Positions 1 to 5,584 of a stretch of 9,570 bases of DNA are shown here, in pieces. The DNA is from an uncultured Clostridia bacterium (GTDB taxonomy: Bacteria; Bacillota; Clostridia; TANB77; CAG-508). Made by a program: the position numbers and the translations under genes. Below the pieces are notes generated by a model. It ran no database searches, was not told the origin of the DNA, and worked only from the letters and a program-made list of their open reading frames with translations. Location: positions 1 to 9,570 of the forward strand of contig CANQZP010000051.1 of assembly GCA_947628395.1 (NCBI GenBank), in the 5' to 3' direction. Position 1 is the first letter of the stretch, and every line of letters begins with the position of its first letter.

Positions 1-2
1 AA

Positions 3-30
3 AAAATTGAAAATAAAAATTTTCAATTTT
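3..30 (-). terminator. AU-rich hairpin, possible terminator after the truncated dac gene
   Basis: On the minus strand an 11-bp perfect stem (20-30 with 3-13, loop of 6) lies just past the stop codon of the truncated carboxypeptidase and runs into T residues. It contains a single G-C pair, so it would be a weak terminator. It could equally be the end of an inserted element that truncated the gene, or a chance hairpin in AT-rich DNA. Confidence 0.3.
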
Positions 31-35
31 AAAAT

Positions 36-500
36 TTAGAATTTTTTGTGTCTTAATTGTACCTTATAATCGTTAGCTGATACTACGCATATAGCTTTAA
101 GCATTTCAGTTACAGTTAATTCTTCAGTAGTATCTAACCAGATTTGTGAGCCACCCATAGATGAAGCTTTTTCACTACAAGAAATTTTGTCATCAAAACT
201 TAATCTACCACTATCTATTTCTTCCATTATTAGTAGTATTGTCATGACTTTTGTTACACTTGCAGGTCTTAGTTTTTCGTGTATATTATGTTCATATAAA
301 ATATCTCCTGAATTTTGTTCAATTAGAATTGCTGATTCTGATTCTAATTCTAAAAAGTTTCCAGTTGTTTCATCTTGACTTATAGTTTCCTTTGTTCCTT
401 CTGACCATGTTGGAATTGTTAAATATGCGCCAAGACAAAAGTTACTTAAAAACAATATTGATATTATTGTTATAAAAATAATATATTTTATTTTTTTCAT
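36..500 (-). pseudogene. D-alanyl-D-alanine carboxypeptidase (PBP5/DacF-type), N-terminal fragment
   Basis: Penicillin-binding-protein-family DD-carboxypeptidases trim the terminal D-Ala from peptidoglycan stem peptides outside the membrane. Residues 1-24 form a Sec signal peptide (basic start, hydrophobic core, cleavage near LG-AYL). The acylation motif SVTK is at 81-84, inside PASVTKVMT, and the SxN motif (SAN) is at 141-143. Family members run to about 380-430 residues and carry a third motif, KTG, plus a C-terminal domain. Here homology stops after Asp144 and ten unrelated residues lead to a stop. The catalytic pocket is therefore incomplete and the product probably inactive. The start is well supported by an AAAGAGGTG site 7 bases upstream (508-516 on the plus strand). 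The cut could be a real deletion or insertion (sequence changes near position 68) or an assembly junction, because the window ends 35 bases further on. The gene symbol is left open because dacA, dacB and dacF types cannot be separated from the N-terminus. Confidence 0.8.
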
Positions 501-583
501 TTATAAACACCTCTTTTTTGTAAATTAATACAATATATGTCTGAGTTGAAAGTATTATGAAAAATATTTTATCTAGAAAAAAT

Positions 584-612
584 TTGACAAATATGGAAAA
601 AACTAGTATAAT
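584..612 (+). promoter_or_regulatory. Consensus housekeeping promoter for the RNase J transcript
   Basis: A perfect -35 box TTGACA (584-589) and a perfect -10 box TATAAT (607-612) are separated by exactly 17 bases. This is the strongest promoter-like sequence in the window. Transcription should begin near 619-620, leaving a long 5' leader of about 290 bases before the RNase J start codon. Confidence 0.85.
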
Positions 613-619
613 ATAGTTT

Positions 620-906
620 AGTTGTTACCAATAGATGGTAAAGAAGAGATGTTTAAAAAATAAAAAAAGTAATGATTCGGAAAATATAAATAATTATTTG
701 TGAGCGGTGTAAAATAATTATTTAAAATAAAAATAAAGATAAAATTTATTAATTAATAGTAGAGAAAAAACTATTAGTTTATTTTGCAATTTACAAAAGT
801 AAAATATGTAGTAAAAAATAGTGTAATAAAAAGAATCATTAATTAGTTTTTTAAAAGCTAATTTTTTTTATGTTGTAAACTGAAAATTTGATAGATAGGA
901 GAAATT
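620..906 (+). promoter_or_regulatory. Long AU-rich 5' leader of RNase J with nested stem-loops
   Basis: No gene is visible between the promoter and the RNase J start. Several helices can be drawn: a small hairpin TTACCA/TGGTAA soon after the start; a long-range 9-bp pairing TAATGATTC (670-678) with GAATCATTA (833-841); a 12-bp stem 688-699/712-723 enclosing the relatively G-rich loop 700-711; a 10-bp stem 751-760/770-779 with one wobble; and a 5-bp stem 790-794/799-803. The long-range helix ends where a terminator-like hairpin starts. The layout resembles a regulatory leader or a small RNA of about 250 nt, but I recognise no known riboswitch class, and short helices are easily formed by chance at this base composition. 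Confidence 0.4.
841..869 (+). terminator. Possible intrinsic terminator or attenuator inside the RNase J leader
   Basis: Stem AATTAG (841-846) with CTAATT (858-863) is followed by a T run that ends at 869. The stem can be extended inward by T-A pairs with a bulged G. It lies 37 bases before the RNase J start codon, so it could end a short leader RNA or attenuate the operon. With one G-C pair the stem is weak. Confidence 0.35.
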
Positions 907-2760
907 ATGAATAACGAAGAAAGAAAGATTAAAAATCAAATATTAGAAGAAAAGAAGAAAGATGTGAGGACAAATAATAGGGTAAGGAAAACTAGAAGAG
1001 AAGATCAGAAAAATACAAATGGTAATGAAAAAGTAGAAGCTATAAATGTTAATCAACCAAGAAGAAATTATAAAAAAAATACAAGACAGGATTTTGCTTT
1101 TAAACAAGAAAAGTTAAAGATTATACCTCTTGGAGGAATTGAAGAAATTGGAAAGAATATAACTGTTTTTGAATATGGTGATGATATTGTTATAGTTGAC
1201 TGTGGACTTGCATTTCCTGAAGATGATATGTTAGGTATTGATTTAGTAATACCAGACTTTACTTATTTAGAAAGAAATAAAGAAAAGATTAGAGGTTTAG
1301 TAATAACACACGGTCACGAAGATCATATAGGTTCGATTCCATATTTACTAAAACAAATCAATGTACCGATTTATGCTACTAAATTAACTGCTGGATTAAT
1401 TAGTCATAAACTAGAGGAGCATAAATTATTAAGAAGTACTAAATTAAAAATAGTAAATCAAGGTCAAACAATAACACTCGGAAAAATGAAAATCGAGTTT
1501 ATTAGAAGTTGCCATAGTATTCCAGATGCAGTAGCTTTGGCAATCCATACACCTGCAGGTGTAGTTATCCATACAGGAGACTTTAAAATTGATTATACTC
1601 CAATTGATGATGAAAAGATGGATTTTGGAAGGCTTGCTGAACTTGGAAATAAAGGAGTTCTTGCTTTAATGTCAGATAGTACAAACTCTGAACGTAAAGG
1701 TTATACTATGTCTGAAAGTACAGTTGGAGAGGTATTTGATAAGTTGTTTTTCAATTGCACTAAAAGAATAGTAGTAGCAACTTTTGCATCTAATGTCCAC
1801 AGAGTTCAACAAATAGTAAATTCTGCAGTTGAAAATGGTAGAAAAATTGCAGTTTGTGGAAGAAGTATGATAAATATGATAAATACGGCTATGGAGCTTG
1901 GTTATATAAATGTTCCTGATAATGTATTTATTGATATTGATATGATAAAAAATTATACTGATGATAAATTAGTAATAATTACGACAGGAAGTCAAGGAGA
2001 AACAATGTCAGCTTTAACTAGAATGGCTTCTGGAGAACATAGAAAAGTAACTATAACACCTAATGATTTAGTAATTATATCAGCAAATCCTATACCTGGA
2101 AATGAAAAGTATGTTGCTAAAGTAATAGATGATTTAATGAAAATTGGAGCAGAAGTAGTTTATAGTTCATTAGAAGATATACATGTTTCAGGACATGCTT
2201 GTCAAGAAGAACAAAAATTAATGTTATCTTTAGTTAGACCTAAATATTTTATACCAGTTCATGGTGAATATAGACAATTGATTGCTCATAGTGAAACAGC
2301 TAAAAAGATGGGTATTGAGTCAGAAAATATATTCTTAATGAAAAATGGAAGAATATTAGAGATGAATGAACAAGAAGCTAAACTTACAGGTACAGTACCT
2401 TTTGGAAGAGTTATGGTTGATGGACTTGGAGTTGGAGATGTTGGAAATATTGTTTTAAGAGATAGACAACATTTATCGCAAGATGGTTTAATAATTGTAG
2501 TTCTTACTATGGATTCTTCAACAGGAGAAATTATAGCAGGTCCAGATGTTATTTCAAGAGGATTTGTATATGTTCGTGAATCAGAAAACTTAATGGAAGA
2601 TTTAAAAAGACTTTTAAGGGATCAAATTCGTAAGTTTGAGGAAAATGGAATAAGGGATTGGTCTACAATTAAATCTGAATTAAAAGATAATTTGAGAGAT
2701 TATGTTTTTTCTAAAACAAAAAGAAATCCAATGATTTTACCTATAATCATGGAAGTTTAA
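907..2760 (+). CDS. rnj: Ribonuclease J
   Basis: RNase J is a zinc metallo-beta-lactamase/beta-CASP nuclease with endonuclease and 5'-to-3' exonuclease activity, central to mRNA decay and to rRNA and tRNA maturation in Firmicutes. Residues 1-65 are a basic, low-complexity N-terminal extension longer than in Bacillus RNase J1, which may bind RNA. The catalytic core follows: IPLGGIEEIGKN at 73-84, the metal motif HGHEDH at 135-140, H203 in SCHSIPDA, and D225 in TGDFK. SDSTN is at 256-260 and the beta-CASP region carries TTGSQGE (359-365) and SGHA (428-431). PVHGE (450-454) supplies the last metal-site histidine. The C-terminal domain runs to residue 617; total length is slightly above the usual 555-600 because of the extension. 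The start has AGGAGAA at 897-903, well placed. The gene is single-copy here, preceded by a long leader and closed by a terminator at 2774-2802. J1 and J2 types cannot be separated with confidence. Confidence 0.96.
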   Translation: MNNEERKIKNQILEEKKKDVRTNNRVRKTRREDQKNTNGNEKVEAINVNQPRRNYKKNTRQDFAFKQEKLKIIPLGGIEEIGKNITVFEYGDDIVIVDCGLAFPEDDMLGIDLVIPDFTYLERNKEKIRGLVITHGHEDHIGSIPYLLKQINVPIYATKLTAGLISHKLEEHKLLRSTKLKIVNQGQTITLGKMKIEFIRSCHSIPDAVALAIHTPAGVVIHTGDFKIDYTPIDDEKMDFGRLAELGNKGVLALMSDSTNSERKGYTMSESTVGEVFDKLFFNCTKRIVVATFASNVHRVQQIVNSAVENGRKIAVCGRSMINMINTAMELGYINVPDNVFIDIDMIKNYTDDKLVIITTGSQGETMSALTRMASGEHRKVTITPNDLVIISANPIPGNEKYVAKVIDDLMKIGAEVVYSSLEDIHVSGHACQEEQKLMLSLVRPKYFIPVHGEYRQLIAHSETAKKMGIESENIFLMKNGRILEMNEQEAKLTGTVPFGRVMVDGLGVGDVGNIVLRDRQHLSQDGLIIVVLTMDSSTGEIIAGPDVISRGFVYVRESENLMEDLKRLLRDQIRKFEENGIRDWSTIKSELKDNLRDYVFSKTKRNPMILPIIMEV

Positions 2761-2773
2761 TAATTATATATAT

Positions 2774-2802
2774 GCGGGCTTTTATGTCCGCTTATTTTTT
2801 TT
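2774..2802 (+). terminator. Intrinsic terminator of RNase J
   Basis: A GC-rich stem GCGGGC/GTCCGC (2774-2779 with 2786-2791, one G-U pair, loop TTTTAT) is followed by a near-continuous T tract to 2802. It lies 13 bases after the RNase J stop codon and is the clearest rho-independent terminator in the window. Confidence 0.9.
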
Positions 2803-2821
2803 GAAAAAATTAACAGAAAAA

Positions 2822-2850
2822 ATGACAAAATTTGATAATTATGATAAAAT
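2822..2850 (+). promoter_or_regulatory. Extended -10 promoter for the ATP-grasp-like gene
   Basis: The -35 box ATGACA (2822-2827, one mismatch to consensus) and the -10 box TAAAAT (2845-2850) are separated by 17 bases, with a TG dinucleotide at 2842-2843 giving an extended -10. The start site would fall near 2857, leaving a leader just long enough for the GGAGG site at 2861-2865. Confidence 0.7.
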
Positions 2851-2871
2851 TCAAAGTGGTGGAGGAAAAAA

Positions 2872-3759
2872 ATGAATAAATATAAAATTTTAATTGTGTC
2901 TGATCCAGAAAGTAATAAAGTAATAGAGGATTTATATATTGCTAAATCTTTGAGAAATGATGGACATTTAGTTAAAATAACAGAAATAGGTTGTAGTGAA
3001 AAAGATGATAATAAATATGATGTAATGTTAAGAAGAAATACTTGGGAAGAAGATAAAATTAAAGATTCATATTATAAAATTAGAAATGATATGTTGACTA
3101 GAAGGGTAATATATAAAAAAGTACAACCAGTTAATGTGTTGGGATTCCAAGAAACTAGAGTACAATATTTAAGTAGATTATTTCGTATGAAAAAGAAGGT
3201 GTTTCCAACTGTTACAAGACTACAGGAAATGCCAGCAATGTTAGATGTTTGGGATAAAGATTTTGTCCTTAGGGATAGGACTGATTTTATAGCTAAAAAT
3301 AAGCCTATAATTGTTAATAAAAGTAATATAAGAGATGTATTTGTACCTGAAAAACATGCAATACAAGCTAATATGAAATATAAATCACAATTACAATTTC
3401 ATTTTGTTGGAAATAAACTAATGTATACTTTTGAATATACGCCTTCAAAATATTCTGCATATTCAAAAGCAAAATTGATAATGCCAAATGAAAAAGAAAG
3501 GAAAATTGCTGAAGAATTTGCTGAAATTTCAAATCTTAATGTTGGAATGCAACGATTAGATTTTGTAAGATTACTGAATGATGATTTATTGTTATCTGAA
3601 ATAAAAGATACTGCTGTATATATGTGTTTAGATAAATTAGATAGTGATATGAGAGATGAAGTAATAAGAGAATATAAAAGAAATATATATGAGTTTTTAG
3701 AAAAAGATGATGAAACAAAATTTAGTATAATTTATGGAAGAGATTTATACGATTCATAA
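2872..3759 (+). CDS. ATP-grasp-fold-like protein of unknown substrate
   Basis: This 295-residue cytoplasmic protein has the layout of a small ATP-grasp ligase. An N-terminal alpha/beta segment (KILIVSDPES..., residues 4-50) resembles a pre-ATP-grasp domain, a basic central part lies around residues 60-115, and the C-terminal half has alternating strands. The best clue is residues about 223-253: MQRLDFVRL...DDLLLSEIKDTAVYMCLD. It matches the metal-binding end of ATP-grasp domains, where the Asp of RLDFV and the Glu and Asp of SEIKD would hold Mg-ATP. ATP-grasp enzymes join a carboxylate to an amine or thiol through an acyl-phosphate; what is joined here cannot be read from the sequence. GGAGG at 2861-2865 sets the start. 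It has its own promoter and lies between two strong stem-loops, so it appears to be transcribed alone. No biosynthetic partner gene is adjacent. The family call is by motif impression only; the fold is likely, the activity unknown. Confidence 0.55.
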   Translation: MNKYKILIVSDPESNKVIEDLYIAKSLRNDGHLVKITEIGCSEKDDNKYDVMLRRNTWEEDKIKDSYYKIRNDMLTRRVIYKKVQPVNVLGFQETRVQYLSRLFRMKKKVFPTVTRLQEMPAMLDVWDKDFVLRDRTDFIAKNKPIIVNKSNIRDVFVPEKHAIQANMKYKSQLQFHFVGNKLMYTFEYTPSKYSAYSKAKLIMPNEKERKIAEEFAEISNLNVGMQRLDFVRLLNDDLLLSEIKDTAVYMCLDKLDSDMRDEVIREYKRNIYEFLEKDDETKFSIIYGRDLYDS

Positions 3760-3764
3760 AATTA

Positions 3765-3840
3765 AAAACCCTCTTAAAATAGTCATATTGGACAAATATT
3801 TTGTATAAAATGGACTAAAAGAATATAAATAGGGGGTTTT
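3765..3840 (+). promoter_or_regulatory. Long-range stem-loop between two genes, overlapping the CAP gene ribosome binding site
   Basis: AAAACCC (3765-3771) can pair with GGGTTTT (3834-3840), enclosing about 60 bases. Inside, TAGTC (3780-3784) can pair with GACTA (3813-3817), and smaller stems lie within (3785-3789/3795-3799 or 3798-3802/3807-3811). The 3' arm is both a T-ending terminator-like sequence for the upstream gene and the AGGGGG ribosome binding site (3831-3836) of the gene starting at 3847. Formed, the stem would end transcription or hide the binding site; open, it would allow translation. No known riboswitch class is recognised. A TATAAA box at 3804-3809 lacks a convincing -35. 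Confidence 0.45.
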
Positions 3841-3846
3841 ATTTAT

Positions 3847-4608
3847 ATGCACTTTATAAAATTAAAGAAAAGTACAATTATAAAAATTGTTATAGCTATT
3901 GTAATTTTAGCAGTTATATTTGCATTTTCTAGAGTTTTTGGAATGCAACATTATTATAAGCTTGATTTTTCTACAGGATTAGTAACTGCAACTACATTAA
4001 ATGTGAGAAGTGGTCCAGGTACAGGATATAAAATAATTACCACGGTAAAGAAAAATGAATATATTAGGGTGTTTGCAGGTGTAGGGGACTGGTATATTGT
4101 ACAGGTAGAAGGTGATTATGTAGGTGCTGTTAGTAAAAAATATATAAAACCAATTTATCCAAGTTCAGGAAATAGTAATAATTCAGGCAATACTTCACAA
4201 AATCAAAATTCTAATAATGTGGAATTGTCAGCAGACGAGAAAGAAGTATTTAATCTAATAAATGTTCAGAGAAAAAATAATGGCTTACCAGAGTTAAAAA
4301 TAGATTATGAGGTTCAAAGAGTTGCTAGAATAAAGGCTCAGGATATGAATGATAATAATTATTTTGCACATGAATCACCAACTTATGGTTCTCCTTTTCA
4401 AATGTTAAGTTCTTTTAAGGTATCTTATAAGTCAGCAGGAGAAAATATTGCAGGAAATTCTAGTAATAATGCGGCAGTAACTGCTTGGATGAATTCTTCT
4501 GGGCATAGAGCAAATATTTTAAATAGTAGTTATAATTATACTGGAATTGGTGTTGTTAGTAATAAAAAGTATGGAAAATTGTATGTTCAGATGTTTATAG
4601 GAAAATAA
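3847..4608 (+). CDS. Membrane-anchored SH3-like and CAP (YkwD-type) domain protein
   Basis: Secreted or surface protein of 253 residues. Residues 10-30 are a single hydrophobic segment after a basic start, acting as signal or membrane anchor, with no clear cleavage site. Residues 45-103 form a bacterial SH3 (SH3b) domain (VTATTLNVRSGPGTGYKII..., GDWYIVQ), which commonly binds peptidoglycan. Residues 105-126 are a Ser/Asn/Gly/Gln-rich linker. Residues 128-253 are a CAP/SCP domain with HE at 175-176 (YFAHESP), GENIAGN (198-204) and SGHRANIL (218-225). Bacterial CAP proteins of the YkwD/SafA-like group occur at the cell surface and in spore coats of Firmicutes; their activity is largely undefined. 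The combination suggests a cell-wall-associated role. The start is set by AGGGGG at 3831-3836, 10 bases upstream, itself within a stem that may regulate translation. Nothing downstream is cotranscribed in an obvious way; a palindrome-rich gap follows. Confidence 0.88.
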   Translation: MHFIKLKKSTIIKIVIAIVILAVIFAFSRVFGMQHYYKLDFSTGLVTATTLNVRSGPGTGYKIITTVKKNEYIRVFAGVGDWYIVQVEGDYVGAVSKKYIKPIYPSSGNSNNSGNTSQNQNSNNVELSADEKEVFNLINVQRKNNGLPELKIDYEVQRVARIKAQDMNDNNYFAHESPTYGSPFQMLSSFKVSYKSAGENIAGNSSNNAAVTAWMNSSGHRANILNSSYNYTGIGVVSNKKYGKLYVQMFIGK

Positions 4609-4614
4609 GAAAAT

Positions 4615-4701
4615 TGGGCATTAACGAAATCAAAGATTTCGATGCCCAGATGTGCAAAATTGCTTCGCAATTATTGCACGAATCAAGGTAAATTAACCTT
4701 G
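4615..4701. repeat. Cluster of three short hairpins
   Basis: Three adjacent inverted repeats follow the CAP gene. TGGGCAT (4615-4621) pairs with ATGCCCA (4642-4648), continuing into CGAAATC/GATTTCG (4625-4631/4635-4641) over a three-base bulge. GTGCAA (4652-4657) pairs with TTGCAC (4674-4679), continuing into AATTGC/GCAATT (4658-4663/4667-4672). CAAGGT (4684-4689) pairs with ACCTTG (4696-4701). None is followed by a T tract, so they are not typical terminators, although they may protect the 3' end of the message. Confidence 0.75.
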
Positions 4702-4757
4702 TTGAATAGGAAAAATCTTAAGTATTGCCAAGATAAAAGCTGATTTTTCCTATTCAA
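4702..4757. repeat. 16-bp perfect inverted repeat
   Basis: Positions 4702-4717 are the exact reverse complement of 4742-4757, with a 24-base spacer. The arms begin TTGAATAGG. The structure directly abuts the preceding hairpin cluster. It contains no coding sequence and no T tract. Confidence 0.8.
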
Positions 4758-4774
4758 TAAAATAGTTGACGTAA

Positions 4775-4790
4775 ATTCAGACAAGGGGAC
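4775..4790 (+). repeat. Short repeat unit, inverted partial copy of the end of the 4872-4950 palindrome
   Basis: This 16-base unit (ATTCAGACAAGGGGAC) matches the reverse complement of 4936-4951 at all but about two positions. The outer end of the large palindrome is therefore present a third time, about 85 bases upstream of it. Such scattered half-units are typical of REP-like palindromic elements. Confidence 0.6.
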
Positions 4791-4807
4791 AGCAATGTTT
4801 GTTTAAG

Positions 4808-4877
4808 TTAAGAAAAATACCATAAGAAGACAGTAGTATAATTGATTTTTCATAGCTTTGCTGTCGCAACTTTCAGA
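4808..4877 (+). repeat. Partial copy (R1) of a dispersed repeat family
   Basis: Three blocks recur elsewhere in the window. TTAAGAAAAAT (4808-4818) recurs at 9345-9355; the AGTATAAT...TTGATTTTT block (4831-4850) recurs with small changes at 9373-9392; and 23 bases at 4855-4877 are identical to 7912-7934. There is no ORF inside. The copy runs directly into the left arm of the large palindrome at 4872-4950, with which it shares TTTCAGA, suggesting one element inserted into or recombined with another. Confidence 0.65.
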
Positions 4878-4950
4878 CAGAAGGGACGGAGTTATTTGTC
4901 TAAGAATTTTGAAAAAATTCTTAGACAAAAACTCCGTCCCCCTGTCTGAA
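4872..4950. repeat. 79-base near-perfect palindrome, REP/MITE-like
   Basis: The left arm 4872-4910 and right arm 4914-4950 pair over about 36 base pairs around the three-base loop GAA. Departures are one bulged A (4894) and a small asymmetric loop (4881-4882 against 4941). The core GGGACGGAG reads inward from each side. Palindromes with a GGGACGG-type core are common intergenic REP-like elements in Clostridia and related bacteria and are sometimes mobilised by Y1 (RAYT-type) transposases; none is in this window. It lies 22 bases beyond the engB stop codon. It has no T tract, so it is not a standard terminator. Confidence 0.8.
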
Positions 4951-4972
4951 TCTCCATCACATGTCTTGAAAA

Positions 4973-5552
4973 TTAAATAAATTTTTCAAGTTCTTCTATT
5001 ACTTTTTCAGAATAAATTTTCCTTTCAGAGGAAAATGGAAGAATGGTTGAAAAAGAAATTCCAAGATAAGATTTAATTTCAGATACTGCAACATCAACTT
5101 TTGTTTTTGCTATTTTATCTGCTTTATTAGTAATTATTATAAAAGGTAAATTAGTTTTTTTGATATAATCAAACATAAGAACATCATCATTAGTAGGTTT
5201 GTGTCTAATATCTAATAATAAAACTATTAAAGAAATATTATTACAGTTTTCTAAATAATCTTCAATAAATTTACCAACTTTAATTTGTTCTTCTTTAGAC
5301 ATTTTACTATAACCATATCCGAGGAAGGTCAACAAAATAAAAGTTATCATCAATATTATAAAAATTTATTTGTCTAGTTTTTCCGGGTGTATTGCTAGTT
5401 CTAGCTAAACTTTTTCTACCTACTAAAGTATTAATAAAAGAAGATTTACCAACATTAGATTTTCCAACTAGAACTATTTGAGGTAAATTATTTTTAGGAT
5501 ATTGTTTTTGACTTACAGCAGATATTTCAAATTTTGGATTTTTTATTATCAT
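4973..5552 (-). CDS. engB: Ribosome-biogenesis GTP-binding protein EngB/YsxC, with a +1 frameshift
   Basis: EngB (YsxC/YihA) is a small TRAFAC-class GTPase needed for late 50S subunit assembly and essential in most bacteria tested. The first frame (5552 down to 5322) encodes residues 1-77: G1 P-loop GKSNVGKSS (30-38), the G2 region NTPGKTRQINFY, and the start of G3, VDLP. The next codon, CGG at 5321-5319, throws the frame into RIWL and a stop. Removing one base (the C at 5321) gives DLPG followed by YGYSKMSK. The rest is normal: G4 TNKAD (about 141-145) and G5-like FSSERK, ending at residue 192, the usual family length. The protein is therefore intact apart from one extra base, exactly at the glycine of the DxxG motif. 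The start has only a weak binding site (GAAAGTTGG), with translation perhaps coupled to serS, 32 bases upstream. The frameshift may be an assembly error, a recent mutation, or tolerated recoding. A second intact engB copy elsewhere is not excluded. Confidence 0.92.
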
Positions 5553-5584
5553 AAATATACCAACTTTCTATTATATCTTAAAAA

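Noticed and set aside
655..700. A small ORF in the rnj leader (ATG at about 649)
   Set aside because: It stops after four codons and has no homologous features; the region is better explained as non-coding.
4609..4972. CRISPR array
   Set aside because: The repeats are palindromes of different sequence and irregular spacing, with no constant repeat-spacer rhythm and no cas genes.
5319..5330. Classical prfB-like programmed +1 site in engB
   Set aside because: There is no in-frame stop at the slip point and no upstream Shine-Dalgarno-like stimulator; P-site re-pairing from CCT to CTC is also poor. Only the CGG-starvation idea remains as a recoding hypothesis.
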